A stretch of 64,000 nucleotides of DNA from Corynebacterium efficiens YS-314 (lineage in GTDB: Bacteria > Actinomycetota > Actinomycetes > Mycobacteriales > Mycobacteriaceae). The notes under the pieces were generated by a model, which saw only the letters and a program-made list of their open reading frames with translations, searched no databases and was not told where the DNA came from. The stretch's first letter is position 1, and the number at the start of each line of letters is the position of its first letter. Of this stretch, positions 35,990-46,696 are shown in pieces. The DNA is taken from contig NC_004369.1 of assembly GCF_000011305.1 (NCBI RefSeq), positions 3,083,091-3,147,090 of the forward strand, in the 5' to 3' direction. Position numbers and translations under genes: made by a program.

Positions 35990-36217
35990 GTGGAAGATCC
36001 TAGAATCACAACGCAGGGCCCTGCTGCCGACATACTCAATCAACCGGGCGGACCGATGATCGCACCCGGCTGGCGCAGGAGGGGATTAAAACTCATCCCA
36101 TCGTACCTTAAGGGTGCTACCGCCACCGTGCGGTGGGCGCCCCAACTTTCCACTGCACGTGTGAGGCTTATCGGTCAGTGGAGGATGGGAAACCTGTTAC
36201 CGGTTGGTGGCGATGGG

Positions 36218-36915
36218 TTAGCTGCTGCCAAAGTAAGACAGGGAGCCACCCCGATTATCTCCACCCGGGGTGGGGACTTCATCCCCTGGACCTGGGTCCA
36301 CCGGAGTGGCTGGATCCTCCCCGACGCATTCCAGCAAAGGTGCTCTGAAGATCATCATGGCGCGTTCAAACATTCCCATGGTCCACTGGATGTGTCCGCT
36401 ACCCGGTTCACTGGCCTGCGACATGGCTTCGTCAAACAGTCCAGACGTTGTCACATCCGTTTCCCCAGTGCCTTACGGGCCTCCCCCTGGGTGTACACAA
36501 CCGTCTCAGCTGCATAGCCCCTGTCCTCCGAGGGCATATAAACCCACACGAATATCAGAGCAAAGGAAACCCCTCCCACCAGTTGCAGGGAAGTAAATAG
36601 CTCATTGTCGTGGAATCCTGCAGCCACCGCTCCGGCGTTCACCCGTGCTACAGTTTCCGCAGCAGGGGAATCCGCGAAGGAAGCAACGGTTAGATCCTCA
36701 CTGAAAAGTAGATTCTGTCCGACGTGGTTGACAAGGAGAGATAGATCATCCATCGACACCCCTGGTAGGTCCGCCAGCAGTGAAGAGGCTATCTGTTCAT
36801 CCGACTCATTTATGGCCTGTTCTAATAACAGGGTGTCCGCCGGGGTGTAGGTGATGGTGCAGACGTCGCCCTCCACGGTTAATTCATAAGCCTGGGCAAC
36901 CGGTGCTGCGGTCAT
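36218..36915 (-). pseudogene. Frameshifted paralogue of the adjacent secreted protein
   Basis: Two overlapping frames (36451-36915 and 36218-36454) together align with the intact neighbour: the first begins after a shortened signal peptide with YELTVEGDVCTITYTPAD (compare HELAVDEDGCTITYTGHD), and the second resembles the neighbour's C-terminal third, ending ...YFGSS like ...FGSSGSS. The frames meet at GATGTGAC around 36450. The signal peptide is truncated (MTAAPVAQA only). It is probably decayed, though two short proteins cannot be excluded. Confidence 0.55.
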
Positions 36916-36953
36916 TGATTGCTTATGACCACTAAACCCCCGGAATCAATCAT

Positions 36954-37745
36954 CTAGGTCCCGTACCGGGCCACATCATCACAAAGATGACGTGGCCATT
37001 GCCTTACCTCAGCCGGGGTCGTGGCGATACGCAGTTGTGCGTCGGGCAGGAGCCTGGTCAGTTCAATCGCGGTGGACGTCGGGTGCCCGGGATCATCCAC
37101 CCAACTGAGGATTGTTGTCGGGACCGCGATCCCCCTGATGGCATCACGTGGGGGAAGATCGCTGGCGGCGGCGCCACGATAGGCCCAGGGAAGCAACCCG
37201 GTGGCGATATCGGGCACCGTATCCGGCACACCGGTTTCTGCCGGGGGATGCGCACCCATTGATTCCGCGATGAGCAGGGCATCCATACCGTTCAATTCAA
37301 TAAAATCAGCCCTGGAGAGATAGTGGGCAGCCTGCGCGGCCCGTGTCTCCCAACCGGTCGGTGGCAACATGAAAGTGAAACCGCAGAAGCGCCCCGGATC
37401 CCGCACCGCGGCATGGAGAAGGGTCGCACATCCCATAGACGGCCCGACCCCGTGGACCTGCTCGTCGGGAAAGTAGGCATCCAGCAGTGCCAGCAGGTCG
37501 GCACTGAGACACTCCCACGTGTAGTCTCCCGCCACCGCCCGGCCGGTGGAATATCCGTGCCCCCGGGCATCGTAGCGAAGCAAGCGGGTGCCAGAAAGTC
37601 CACGGCCGAGGTCGAGGTCCAGGAGCCGGTCGCGCTTCCGGGATGAACTCAGCCCATGGAGCTGTACGACAGGTTGGCCACCTTCATCACTATAGGAGAC
37701 GGACAACGTCGATCCGGGAACCTCGAAGGTGCTGTGCTCAAGCAT
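36954..37745 (-). CDS. Alpha/beta-hydrolase fold protein
   Basis: A 263-residue hydrolase. The oxyanion strand VVQLHGLSSSRKRD (~26-39), the nucleophile elbow GPSMG (Ser ~103), DARGHGYS (~58) and a late WVDDPGHP with candidate acid are visible. It belongs to the broad lactonase/haloperoxidase-like group; the substrate is unknown. It is divergent from the condensation-GNAT fusion, sharing a 59-bp promoter region, so they may be co-regulated. Confidence 0.78.
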   Translation of the reverse strand: MLEHSTFEVPGSTLSVSYSDEGGQPVVQLHGLSSSRKRDRLLDLDLGRGLSGTRLLRYDARGHGYSTGRAVAGDYTWECLSADLLALLDAYFPDEQVHGVGPSMGCATLLHAAVRDPGRFCGFTFMLPPTGWETRAAQAAHYLSRADFIELNGMDALLIAESMGAHPPAETGVPDTVPDIATGLLPWAYRGAAASDLPPRDAIRGIAVPTTILSWVDDPGHPTSTAIELTRLLPDAQLRIATTPAEVRQWPRHLCDDVARYGT

Positions 37746-37804
37746 GCTGGGTCTCCATAGCCATTTATCTATTAACCGATAGGTATGTGGGTTATACTAC
37801 CGCT

Positions 37805-39535
37805 ATGAGACTGACTCATGTGGACCAGTTACTCCTTCCCTTCGGCACATTGCACAGCTACCAGGCCACCGTGTCCGCACCCGGCGACGCAGTACCCATC
37901 TCCTTCGACCAGAACAGACACGTCGGTGCGGGTGAGCGCACCGGCAGCTGGATGGCGCTGAGTATCCGCCTGGACGACAGGGTCGACCATGATGAGCTCT
38001 CCCACGCATGGCTACAGGTGGTGGACCGCCACGGCACCCTGCGCACCGCTTTCAGCACAGATTCGGCCGGACAGGTTCAGGCACACCGTATTGAGGTCCA
38101 CCCCGGCGCTTGGATCCAACATCCCATTGCACCGGGGGAAACGATGAACGATGCTTTAAACCTCGTACTCAACCGGCATTGCTCGCCCTATGCCCGCCCA
38201 TCCCACCGACTCTGCGTGGTTGAGGCCGCCGCTGGGCCCGTCATCATCCTCGCCAGTGACCATTCCCATGTGGACATGTGGTCCATGCTCATCCTCGCCC
38301 GAGATCTACTCGAGGCACTGGAGGGCGGGGACATCAGTGATCCCGTACCTGCCTTCGAGGAGCACACCGTCGAACTGCGGTCCCGACCCCCGGCTCCAGA
38401 TTCCATCCACCGACGCTGGCGGGAGATCATTGCGGCAGGGGAGGGGAAGATGCCGCGGTTTCCCTTGCCACTGGGTGATGCCCTTGCCCAGCCGGAGCGG
38501 GTGGAGGTGCGCGATATCTTCGGTGTGAATGATCTGGCCATCTATTCCTCCCACGCACGGTCCGTCGGCGTGAGCACGCTGGCACTGACCACCTCGATCA
38601 TGGCGGAGGTGACCCGCGAACAGGCCAATGTCCCGTTGCGTGCGGTATTTCCTGTACACAGTCGTTTTGATGAGCGCTGGCATGATTCCTGCGGCTGGTT
38701 CATCACCAACTCCGTCATCGAGGTCACAGAATCCGACATCAAGGGGGCAGCCACCGCGGTACGCGAAGCCGTGCTGTTGGGCAGCCACCCCCTGGAGGAG
38801 ATCCTCATCCCCTGGGGTGGCCTGCCCGAGACCCCCGGTATGTTCGCCGTATCCTGGTTGGACCTGCGCCGTCTGCCCGTGCATATCGACGATATCGGCC
38901 TCGACGCCCAGTACGTCAGCGCCGCGATCCACACCGATGGTGTGATGCTGTGGTTCATCCTGGACCGTTCCGGCGCCCACCTGCGCTGCCGATACCCGGA
39001 CACCCCAACCGCCCGCATCAGCGTCGGCCACTGGCTCGATGCCGTGGTCAGCAGGATGCGTACCCACTCCTCTGGAACCCAGGTGCACATCCTCAACAGG
39101 TCCTTCATCATCACCCCGGCCCGGCGTGAGGATGTCCCCGCCATCACCGAGATGCTTGACGGCACACCCCTGGATCCCTCAGCGCTCACCCGGTTGGAAG
39201 CCGCCTTTGATGTACTCACCCACGAATCCTCGCACTACCTGGCGGTGGTTCGAGATGACTCGAACACGGTGGTGGGTGCGATGCAACTGACCTTCATCCC
39301 GCAGTTGGCCGGGGGTGGGACGATGAAGCTACTAATCGATTTCCTGCGTGTCATCGAACCCCTGCGCAACACCGGATTGGCGGACACCATGCTGGACTGG
39401 GCCCATGAACATGGACGGGCTCGGGGTGCGGGCCTGGCCGAGCTGCACGCCCCGGGACAGCGGGTCGGCCCCTTGGCAGACCGGGCCGGGTACACCCACG
39501 GCACGGAGGGCAGACAGCGCCTGCTATCCCAGTGA
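37805..39535 (+). CDS. Condensation-domain acyltransferase fused to a GNAT acetyltransferase
   Basis: From ATG 37805 the protein has 576 residues. The N-terminal ~430 resemble NRPS condensation/PapA-like acyltransferases, with the catalytic H-x-x-x-D in ASDHSHVDMWS (~152-162). The C-terminal ~145 residues are a GNAT fold (ITPARREDVPAITEML, YLAVVRDDSNTVVGAMQLTF, LRNTGLADTMLDWAHEHG). No adenylation or carrier domain lies nearby, so this is a stand-alone acyltransferase rather than part of an assembly line. TATACT at ~37793 is a likely -10 box close to the start, suggesting a short or absent leader. Substrates are unknown. Confidence 0.75.
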   Translation: MRLTHVDQLLLPFGTLHSYQATVSAPGDAVPISFDQNRHVGAGERTGSWMALSIRLDDRVDHDELSHAWLQVVDRHGTLRTAFSTDSAGQVQAHRIEVHPGAWIQHPIAPGETMNDALNLVLNRHCSPYARPSHRLCVVEAAAGPVIILASDHSHVDMWSMLILARDLLEALEGGDISDPVPAFEEHTVELRSRPPAPDSIHRRWREIIAAGEGKMPRFPLPLGDALAQPERVEVRDIFGVNDLAIYSSHARSVGVSTLALTTSIMAEVTREQANVPLRAVFPVHSRFDERWHDSCGWFITNSVIEVTESDIKGAATAVREAVLLGSHPLEEILIPWGGLPETPGMFAVSWLDLRRLPVHIDDIGLDAQYVSAAIHTDGVMLWFILDRSGAHLRCRYPDTPTARISVGHWLDAVVSRMRTHSSGTQVHILNRSFIITPARREDVPAITEMLDGTPLDPSALTRLEAAFDVLTHESSHYLAVVRDDSNTVVGAMQLTFIPQLAGGGTMKLLIDFLRVIEPLRNTGLADTMLDWAHEHGRARGAGLAELHAPGQRVGPLADRAGYTHGTEGRQRLLSQ

Positions 39536-39556
39536 CACCCCGAGAAACCTGCCGGA

Positions 39557-39907
39557 TTAAGGAAACACCACGTTGACCAGCACCATGTACGCCACGGTCC
39601 CACCCACGATGGACAGGCCTGCGGAGCGTCGCCACCAGTGCAGCAGGGCGGTGATGCCCACGGCGATCAGGGAGGCCCAGATGCCACCGGGTTCACCGGT
39701 GGAGGTAAACAGGGTGTAGATGACCAGCACGCTCATGACACCCACCGGCATGGTCCGGCTGAGCACGCCCATGAGCTGGTTGTTCTTCACGCCCCGCATG
39801 GCCACGAAGGGGAAGAGGCGGAGCAGCACGGTGATGATGGCGACGGGGATCAACACCGCCGCCACCTGGCCCAGGCTCACACCGACGGGGAGTCCGTAGT
39901 CACCCAT
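39557..39907 (-). CDS. azlD: AzlD-type branched-chain amino acid exporter subunit
   Basis: A 116-residue, three- or four-helix membrane protein of the AzlD family (VITVLLRLFPFVAMRG is the conserved segment). It forms the small subunit of a two-component exporter with AzlC (BrnFE-like). The genes overlap by 8 bp, indicating translational coupling. The exported amino acid is not readable from sequence. Confidence 0.85.
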   Translation of the reverse strand: MGDYGLPVGVSLGQVAAVLIPVAIITVLLRLFPFVAMRGVKNNQLMGVLSRTMPVGVMSVLVIYTLFTSTGEPGGIWASLIAVGITALLHWWRRSAGLSIVGGTVAYMVLVNVVFP

Positions 39908-40616
39908 GGTCGGGAACCCTCATCTCCATCCTGCGATCCAGCCCGGGGAGGCGGAACCGGAACAGGAGGATGACAAAGTAGGCGGTCAGGGCGAGCACCA
40001 GCATCTGCCCCGGGGCGAGGAACCCGGCCAGCAGGGCCAGCACCACGGCGGTCAGGGGCAGTGACCAGTCCTTATTGTTGGTGAACGCCTCCCAGGCCAG
40101 CACCACGAACAGGGCGGTGAGGGCGAATTCCATGCCCTTGAGCCCGTCGGGAAGCGCCTGGCCGGCCACGGCCCCGATGATGCCGGGGAACACCCATAGG
40201 GATTGGCACACGATCTGGAGGGTCAGGAGGCGGGTGCCGCTGATCTCCCCGGGTGGGCGGGCGGAGGCGATGGCATAGGCCTCGTCGGTAAGCGCGTAGG
40301 TGGAGTACGCCCGCCCCACCTTCGACCGGATGGCGTTGCGGGGGAAGGTGAGTCCGTAGAAGATGTGGCGGAAATTCACCATGAAGCCGGTGACCAGCGC
40401 GGAGAACGGCCCCACGCCGGCGGCGATCAGGCCGATGGCCAGGTATTCCATGGAACCGGCATAGATCACGATGGAGAAAATCGGGGTCCACCACCACGCG
40501 TACCCGGATTGGACCATGAGCAGACCGAAGGCCAGACCGAGGGGCACCAGGCCCAGGCCCACGGCGCTGGTCTCCCTGATCCCGCCGCCGATCTCCCGAA
40601 GCGTTTCCGAACTCAC
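39900..40616 (-). CDS. azlC: AzlC-type branched-chain amino acid exporter subunit
   Basis: A 238-residue protein with 7-8 hydrophobic segments and AzlC hallmarks: GLVPLGLAFGLLMVQSGYAWW, YAGSMEYLAIGL, NFRHIFYGL, TDEAYAI. It is the large subunit of an amino acid exporter; C. glutamicum BrnF is the studied relative. It starts at GTG 40616. It is probably in a unit with azlD only; the yqgE gene 40 bases upstream (transcription sense) may read through. Confidence 0.87.
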   Translation of the reverse strand: MSSETLREIGGGIRETSAVGLGLVPLGLAFGLLMVQSGYAWWWTPIFSIVIYAGSMEYLAIGLIAAGVGPFSALVTGFMVNFRHIFYGLTFPRNAIRSKVGRAYSTYALTDEAYAIASARPPGEISGTRLLTLQIVCQSLWVFPGIIGAVAGQALPDGLKGMEFALTALFVVLAWEAFTNNKDWSLPLTAVVLALLAGFLAPGQMLVLALTAYFVILLFRFRLPGLDRRMEMRVPDHG

Positions 40617-40655
40617 CTGTATCGACCTTTCTTCAACCCGGCAATCAGAAAGAGA

Positions 40656-41261
40656 CTAGTTGTCGGAGGGGTCCGAGGGGTGGGTGGAGTACAGGGGCAG
40701 AGGCATCGGCTGACGCCGCATGACATCACCCCACACATCCACCCGGCCCGGCGCGAGCACATCCGAGGGCAGGGCGGGGGCGACATACCAGTCGCCTTGT
40801 TCGATCTCGTCATTGAGCTGTCCGGGTGCCCATTCGGCGTAACCGGCGAAAAAGCGCATGCCCTCCAGGTCGTCCCTGACCTCGTCCGGGGTCACGCGCA
40901 GATCCACGTGGACCAGGCGGTTGGCCAGTTTGTTGAACTTGGTGGAGGACTCGATGTCCACCCCGGGCTTGGTCACACCGAGCCCCACCACGGCCTGCTG
41001 ACTCAGGGGGCCACCAATGTAGAGGGCCTGGGGTTTGGCGGTGAGTTCGGTCCACTCGGGCAGGACATTGGCCACCGCCAGATCACTGCGGGAGGCCAGG
41101 TTCACCCCGAAGGTGGTGGCGTGGGAATGCTCGATGACGAGGATGACGCTGCGGCTGAACTCGGGGGAGGCCAGATCGGGTGCGGCGACCAGCAGGGAGC
41201 CCGGGGCGACCTCATTGCGTTCCAGGGCGTTGAAGAGTCGGTCTGCGTAGAAGTCACTCAT
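40656..41261 (-). CDS. yqgE: YqgE/AlgH family protein
   Basis: A 201-residue DUF179/YqgE protein. Signature parts are GSLLVAAPDLASPEFSRSVILVIEHSHATTFGVNLA (read as GSLLVAAP, FSRSVILVIEH), YIGGPLSQQ and FAGYAEWAPGQLNDEIEQGDW. The molecular role is unknown. ATG 41261 overlaps the cca gene end by 8 bp and matches the family start, so longer upstream extensions are rejected. It is translationally coupled to cca. Confidence 0.88.
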   Translation of the reverse strand: MSDFYADRLFNALERNEVAPGSLLVAAPDLASPEFSRSVILVIEHSHATTFGVNLASRSDLAVANVLPEWTELTAKPQALYIGGPLSQQAVVGLGVTKPGVDIESSTKFNKLANRLVHVDLRVTPDEVRDDLEGMRFFAGYAEWAPGQLNDEIEQGDWYVAPALPSDVLAPGRVDVWGDVMRRQPMPLPLYSTHPSDPSDN

Positions 41262-42723
41262 CTTTTTCTCCTTCCCACCATGCCTTGAGTTCGGCGATGG
41301 CGTCATCACGCTCGAGCGGTCCGCGTTCGAGGCGTAGTTCCTTGAGGAAACTCCAGGCCTTACCCACCTGGGGTCCCGCAGGGATGTTGAGGATCTCCAT
41401 GATCTCATTGCCGTCCAGGTCCGGGCGCACGCGGGCCAGATCCTCACGGGCGGCGATGTCGGCGATCCGTTCCTCCAGATGATCGTAGGTGGCCTGGAGT
41501 CGCTGTGCTTTCCTTTTATTCCTGGTGGTGCAGTCGGCACGCACGAGTTTGTGCAGGCGGGGCAGCAGCTCGCCGGCGTCGGCAACGTAGCGACGCACGG
41601 CGGAGTCCGTCCACTGTCCCTCACCGAAGCCGTGGAATCGCATGTGCAGGAACACCAGCTGGGAGACGTCGTTCACCATCTGCTTGGAGTACTTGAGTTT
41701 GCGCATGCGGCGGCGCACCAGTTTGGCCCCGACCACCTCGTGCTGGTGGAAGCTGACGCGTCCGTCCTCATTGAACTCACGGGTGTCGGGTTTGCCGCAG
41801 TCGTGGAGCAGTGCCGCCCAGCGCAGCACCAAGTCCGGTTCGGTCTCCTGGTCGATGGACTGGCGCATGACCTGCAGGGAGTGACGGTAGACGTCCTTGT
41901 GCTGCATGTGTTCATCCTGGGTCATCTGCATGGCGGGGATCTCGGGGAAGATCACCTCGGCGATGCCGGTGTCGACCATGAGGTCGATACCCTCCTCGGG
42001 GTGGGCACCCAGCATGAGTTTGTCCAGCTCCACCTGCACCCGTTCAGCGGTGATCCGGCTGATCTGTCCGGCCATCTCCGTCATGGCGGTCACCACGCAG
42101 TCGGCGACGGTGAACCCCAGCTGGGAGACGAACCGGGCGGCGCGCAGCATCCGCAGGGGATCATCATTGAAGGACTGTTCCGGGGCGGCGGGGGTGTCCA
42201 GGCGACGGTGCAGCAGATCGTCCAGGCCCCCGACCGGGTCGTGGAAGGACAGGGTGCCGTCCCCGGCGATCTCCACGGCCATGGCGTTGACCTTGAAGTC
42301 GCGGCGGATGAGATCACCGTCGAGGGTGTCACCGAAAGTGACCTCCGGGTTGCGGGAGGTGCCGTCATAGACATCGGAGCGGAAGGTGGTGATCTCGATC
42401 TGCTGACCGTGTTTCTCGGCGGACAGGGTGCCGAATGCGATGCCGGTGTCCCACACCACTTCGGCGTAGTCGTCCAGGATGGCGCGGGTGATCTCCGGGG
42501 GAGCGGAGGTGGTGAAATCGAGGTCATTGCCCAGGGTGCCCAGGAAGGCATCACGCACGGAACCACCCACGAGGTAGAGGGAGTGTCCCTGTTCGGTGAA
42601 GGCGGCGGCCAGGGGTGTGAGGATGGGGGACAGCTCCCCGACGGCCTGGTGCGCGCGCGCCATGAGGGCGAGACGGTCCGTGGTGGCGTCCGTCTCCTGG
42701 TTTGGGGCATCCTGGGAATTCAC
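41254..42723 (-). CDS. cca: CCA tRNA nucleotidyltransferase / poly(A) polymerase family
   Basis: A 489-residue class II nucleotidyltransferase. The N-terminal domain has LYLVGGSVRDAFLG and the metal-binding DLDFTTSA (~50-75), RRDFKVNAMAVE (~140), and then an HD domain (AALLHDCGKPDTR, ~310). It adds or repairs the CCA end of tRNAs; the mycobacterial homologue is called PcnA at the same locus. It is divergent from the nudix gene, the standard actinobacterial arrangement. Confidence 0.92.
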   Translation of the reverse strand: MNSQDAPNQETDATTDRLALMARAHQAVGELSPILTPLAAAFTEQGHSLYLVGGSVRDAFLGTLGNDLDFTTSAPPEITRAILDDYAEVVWDTGIAFGTLSAEKHGQQIEITTFRSDVYDGTSRNPEVTFGDTLDGDLIRRDFKVNAMAVEIAGDGTLSFHDPVGGLDDLLHRRLDTPAAPEQSFNDDPLRMLRAARFVSQLGFTVADCVVTAMTEMAGQISRITAERVQVELDKLMLGAHPEEGIDLMVDTGIAEVIFPEIPAMQMTQDEHMQHKDVYRHSLQVMRQSIDQETEPDLVLRWAALLHDCGKPDTREFNEDGRVSFHQHEVVGAKLVRRRMRKLKYSKQMVNDVSQLVFLHMRFHGFGEGQWTDSAVRRYVADAGELLPRLHKLVRADCTTRNKRKAQRLQATYDHLEERIADIAAREDLARVRPDLDGNEIMEILNIPAGPQVGKAWSFLKELRLERGPLERDDAIAELKAWWEGEKDE

Positions 42724-42845
42724 GGCTCTGAGTCTACCCAGTGCCCCGCGGGGGAAACATAATACTGTCCGGCCGGCACCACCCTCCCCGTGGAAGAGCG
42801 GTTCATTAATACCGATTGGCGGTCCTGCACGATACCATTACACAA

Positions 42846-43808
42846 ATGAGTGACTTGAAGCCAGAGGGGACTACCAGCGGGGCGCCTAAACGCAGGCGCC
42901 GCCGCCGTTCTCGCCGCCCTTCAGGTCAGAACCAGAATCCCCGCGTCCAGCAGGAGCAGAACCAGTCCACGGCCCAGAAATCCCAGGCCGGGCCACAGTC
43001 CGCCGGTCCCCAGGACAAGACCTCCCAGCAGGGGGAGTCGGGGCAGCAGCGTTCCACCAACCCCAACCGCCGGAAGCGTTCGCGTCGCCGCGGGCGCGGT
43101 GGTTCAGGCGGTGCAGGCGGAGCCGGTGCCGCAGGCGAGCAGAACCGGTCCGGCACAGGCTCAGCCACCACTGCCACCGGCACCACCGCACCCCCCGAGA
43201 AGAAGGGTGAGGGCAGGTCAGGGGGGCGTCGTAAAGCATCCCAGCAGCGCCGCCGCCCGCACCGCGGCAACCAGCGGGTCCACCAGGCCCACCAGCAGTC
43301 CCGGATGGAGACCTCGAATGAGACCTCCGCCGGCGGGCTCGTGGTGTCCGGGCTGGCTGAGGCTGTCATGGACAACGGCGAGGTGGATCTGTCGAAGATC
43401 TATGTGGCGCTGATCGGTCGGCTCGACCGCCGTGGGCGTCTGCTGTGGTCGATGCCGAAGGGTCATGTGGAACCGGGCGAGGACAAGGCCGCCACCGCCG
43501 AACGTGAGGTGTGGGAGGAGACCGGCATCCACGGCAAGGTGTTCGCCGAGCTGGGTGTCATTGATTACTGGTTCGTTTCTGAGGGCAGGCGTATCCACAA
43601 GACCGTGCACCACCATCTGCTGCGTTATGTCGATGGTGATCTCAATGATGAGGATCCGGAGGTCACCGAGGTGTCCTGGATCCCGGCCGATGAGCTGATC
43701 GAGCATCTGGCGTTCGCCGATGAGCGCAAGCTCGCGCGTCAGGCCCATGACATGCTGCCTGAATTCGCCCGCCGGGAGAAGGCGGAGGGAAGGGCCACCC
43801 CGCGGTGA
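42846..43808 (+). CDS. NUDIX hydrolase with long basic N-terminal extension (MutT4-like position)
   Basis: 320 residues from ATG 42846. The first ~165 are low-complexity, rich in Arg, Gln, Gly and Ser, probably disordered and nucleic-acid binding (e.g. [15 protein letters not shown]). The NUDIX domain follows, with box [20 protein letters not shown] (~208-227). It corresponds by position to mycobacterial mutT4. It would hydrolyse a nucleoside diphosphate derivative. Its stop overlaps the next start (GTGA), so it is coupled to the DUF6049 gene. Confidence 0.88.
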   Translation: MSDLKPEGTTSGAPKRRRRRRSRRPSGQNQNPRVQQEQNQSTAQKSQAGPQSAGPQDKTSQQGESGQQRSTNPNRRKRSRRRGRGGSGGAGGAGAAGEQNRSGTGSATTATGTTAPPEKKGEGRSGGRRKASQQRRRPHRGNQRVHQAHQQSRMETSNETSAGGLVVSGLAEAVMDNGEVDLSKIYVALIGRLDRRGRLLWSMPKGHVEPGEDKAATAEREVWEETGIHGKVFAELGVIDYWFVSEGRRIHKTVHHHLLRYVDGDLNDEDPEVTEVSWIPADELIEHLAFADERKLARQAHDMLPEFARREKAEGRATPR

Positions 43809-46624
43809 CCGGGAAGGAGATGGGCCTGTCCATGCGACCGGTTCGGACACCCGGGAATCCCACTTCCGGGGGCAGGTCATCCGCCCCCCGCAACCTCATC
43901 GCCACTGTGACGGCAACCACATTGTTGGGGGCCTCGGCCTTCATCGGCCTGGGGCCTGCGGGGACCGTACTCCCCGCGGCCCACGCCCTGCCGCTGCCCC
44001 TGGAACCTGATGATCCCGTCGTGGCCGACCAGTGGATCAACCCCTTCGCCCGCGCGGATGATCAGATCCATGATGTCGAGCTGGAGATCACCGATATCCC
44101 CCTCACCGGGGCCCTGACTGCCGGTGATGACCTGGTCCTGGAACTCAAGATCAGCAACAACACCTCCGATGAGCTTGATCAGGTGACCCTGCTGGCCCAG
44201 CGCGGGAACGCCGCCACCGATAACGCCACCGCCCGCATGGCCCTCGCCTCCGACGGGTCCGGGTCCTACCCCTATTACGGCACGCAGCTGGTGCTCGATG
44301 AACAGATCGCACCGGGGGAGTCCGCCACCACGACCATGCGGGTGCCCACCGACGTTGCTGAATCCGTCACCCTCGCCATCACCGGGCCCGGCGCGTACCC
44401 GGTGCGCATCGCCCTGTCGGGTCAGCTCGACGGGACGGCCAGCCATCTGGATTCCCAGCGGTTCCTGCTGCCGGTGGTGACGCCCGCACCCGAACCCGCG
44501 CCCGTGACCGGGGAGGAGGAGCCTCCCGCGCCGACCCCGACCACCGTGGTGTACCCCTTCACCGCCGAGACCCATGTCCTCGGCGGGGAGACAGGTGAGG
44601 CACCCGAGACGCCGCCACTGTTGTTGGAGTCCGACGAGCTCGCCGGGGAGCTCGCCCCGGGGGGTCGCCTCACCGAGCTTGTCGACGCCTTCCTCTCCGC
44701 CCCCACACCCGTCCAGGAAGCCTCCTGCCTGGCTCTCGACCCCGCCCTGATCAGCGTGGTGCACCGCATGACCGGTGGTTACACCGTCACGGACCAGCGG
44801 GTGAGTGCCGTGCGCCAGAACCAGCGCCTGCGTGACCTGTGGACCGCCACGAATGAACCGGCCACCGGCACCCCGGGTACGGGTGCCGCCGATGCCACGG
44901 TGTTCCTGGACAAGCTCCGTCAGGCGGTGGCCACCAACTGCACGGTGGCGATGCCGTGGTCCAACACCGATCTCAATGCCGTGAACTCCACCGGCAACCA
45001 GTGGCTCCTGCGGGAGGCCGTCCAGCGCGGTGGTGCCGTCATCGAGGACATCCTCGGTGTCACCCCGGTGGGCAATGTGGTGATCCCGGGCACCGGTTAT
45101 GTCACCCCGGCCACCGCGGGCAACCTCGGGTTGGCCGACACCCTGAGCAGGGAGATGAGCCTGGAGCAGATGTGGGAGGTGGAGTCGGTGACCCCGATCC
45201 CCGCCACCGGACCGTCGGGCCAGGCCTCCCTGGACAACCCCGAACTACCCGCCACCGACACCACGGCACCCCCACCGGAGATCCCGGTGTCCGTGCTGGT
45301 GGCGGACAACACCGTGTGGCGCACCCCGTCCGCGGACCGGTTCCACCAGCTGGCCCCCGGTGTGACGGCGGTGAGCTACCAGGGGTCCCTGGCAGCCACG
45401 CTGGCCACCCTGGGGTCCTCCCCGGAGACGGCTGGTTTCTCCAACCCAGATGCCCGGTTCGATGTCACCCTGGATTCCGCCACCGCCCGCACCCTGAGCG
45501 GTCAGAGCGCCCTCCGGCTCACGGTGGGCAACAACGAGGATGAGAGTCCGGTGCTGGTCATGCCCCCCGCGGTCCTGGAGGGCGGGGATGCAAAGATGCT
45601 CCTGGACACCACCGCGGACCTCATCGATTCCGGTGTGGCCCGCCCCATGACCCTGCCTGATTACCTCACCGCCGATGCCGGCCAGCAGGCCGAACTGGCC
45701 GAGTCGGTCACCAGCAACGGCATGCCGGACGAGACCTCCTTCGGGGCGCCCTTTGCCGATCCCTCCCAGGTTGCCGACACCGAGATCCTCCGCGCCACCC
45801 AGCAGGCCACCTACATCGATGACCTCACCGGGTTAATGTTCAACGACCAGGGCATCGCCCTGACCCGTTATGGGTTCACCGCCCCGCTGCGCCAGGATCT
45901 CCTGCGCGCCATGACGGTGACCCACCGCCGCTCCTACACCGACCACACCGAGGCCACCGCCGCAGCCGAAGCCCTGCTCAACCAGAACCGTGACATGCTG
46001 CAGCAGCTGCGCAGCTCCGTGGCACTGCTGCCACCGGGCAACGTCTACACCCGCACCTCCGCATCCTCACCGCTGATCATCGTGGCGCAGAACGGCCTGC
46101 CACTGCCGGCCGCCGCCCAGATCCTCTACACCAGCCCCGACAATGCGCGGGTGCACACCCCCGGTGTGGTCCGCATCCCGGCCAGTGGATCGATCACCCT
46201 GCAGATGACCGCCGATCTCCCCGATGACAACCAGCGCACCGATCTCACGGTGTGGCTGGCCTCCCCGGATGGTGCCACCATCAGTGATCCGGTGGAGATC
46301 TCCGTGCTGCCACGCCCCAGTGTGCTCAGCACCGTCGGCATCGTCGCCCTCGGCATCCTGGTGCTCGGGGCACTGCTGGTGTTCCGGGTGCTGCGCATGA
46401 GGAAACGGAAGGGGAGGGCGTCCCACGGTGGACCCCCCGGCCCCCCGGCATCCCCGGGCGATGGCCACCGGACCGGGGAGCGTCCCGCACCGCACGGCGT
46501 GGTGCGGCCGACGAAACCGGGAAGCGTGGGGGAGGGGCGTCGTCAGGCAACCCGGTACGTGCCCCGCGGCCGGGGTTGCGCCGATGACGGCTCCGGATCG
46601 CCGAAACCCCCCGGCGCCCACTAA
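43805..46624 (+). CDS. DUF6049-family exported membrane protein
   Basis: 939 residues from GTG 43805 (ATG 43832 is an alternative). An N-terminal signal/anchor ([21 protein letters not shown]) leads to a large extracellular region of beta-rich and Pro/Thr-rich segments, and a C-terminal helix ([19 protein letters not shown]) precedes a basic cytoplasmic tail. It is the homologue by position and layout of mycobacterial Rv3909, always next to murJ. A role in cell envelope assembly with MurJ is an inference from this conserved neighbourhood. Confidence 0.85.
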   Translation: MTGKEMGLSMRPVRTPGNPTSGGRSSAPRNLIATVTATTLLGASAFIGLGPAGTVLPAAHALPLPLEPDDPVVADQWINPFARADDQIHDVELEITDIPLTGALTAGDDLVLELKISNNTSDELDQVTLLAQRGNAATDNATARMALASDGSGSYPYYGTQLVLDEQIAPGESATTTMRVPTDVAESVTLAITGPGAYPVRIALSGQLDGTASHLDSQRFLLPVVTPAPEPAPVTGEEEPPAPTPTTVVYPFTAETHVLGGETGEAPETPPLLLESDELAGELAPGGRLTELVDAFLSAPTPVQEASCLALDPALISVVHRMTGGYTVTDQRVSAVRQNQRLRDLWTATNEPATGTPGTGAADATVFLDKLRQAVATNCTVAMPWSNTDLNAVNSTGNQWLLREAVQRGGAVIEDILGVTPVGNVVIPGTGYVTPATAGNLGLADTLSREMSLEQMWEVESVTPIPATGPSGQASLDNPELPATDTTAPPPEIPVSVLVADNTVWRTPSADRFHQLAPGVTAVSYQGSLAATLATLGSSPETAGFSNPDARFDVTLDSATARTLSGQSALRLTVGNNEDESPVLVMPPAVLEGGDAKMLLDTTADLIDSGVARPMTLPDYLTADAGQQAELAESVTSNGMPDETSFGAPFADPSQVADTEILRATQQATYIDDLTGLMFNDQGIALTRYGFTAPLRQDLLRAMTVTHRRSYTDHTEATAAAEALLNQNRDMLQQLRSSVALLPPGNVYTRTSASSPLIIVAQNGLPLPAAAQILYTSPDNARVHTPGVVRIPASGSITLQMTADLPDDNQRTDLTVWLASPDGATISDPVEISVLPRPSVLSTVGIVALGILVLGALLVFRVLRMRKRKGRASHGGPPGPPASPGDGHRTGERPAPHGVVRPTKPGSVGEGRRQATRYVPRGRGCADDGSGSPKPPGAH

Positions 46625-46652
46625 CGTATCCGTTCAATCAGTCCACATCGAC

Positions 46653-46677
46653 GTGCCCACCCACCACGGGTGGGCAC
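46653..46677 (+). repeat. Perfect hairpin between the DUF6049 gene and murJ
   Basis: GTGCCCACCC, loop ACCAC, GGGTGGGCAC. The 10-bp stem covers an in-frame GTG at 46670, which argues that murJ starts later at 46697. With no T-run it is not a strong terminator, but it may tune murJ translation or expression. Confidence 0.6.
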
Positions 46678-46696
46678 ACGAACAGAATGGTCACCA

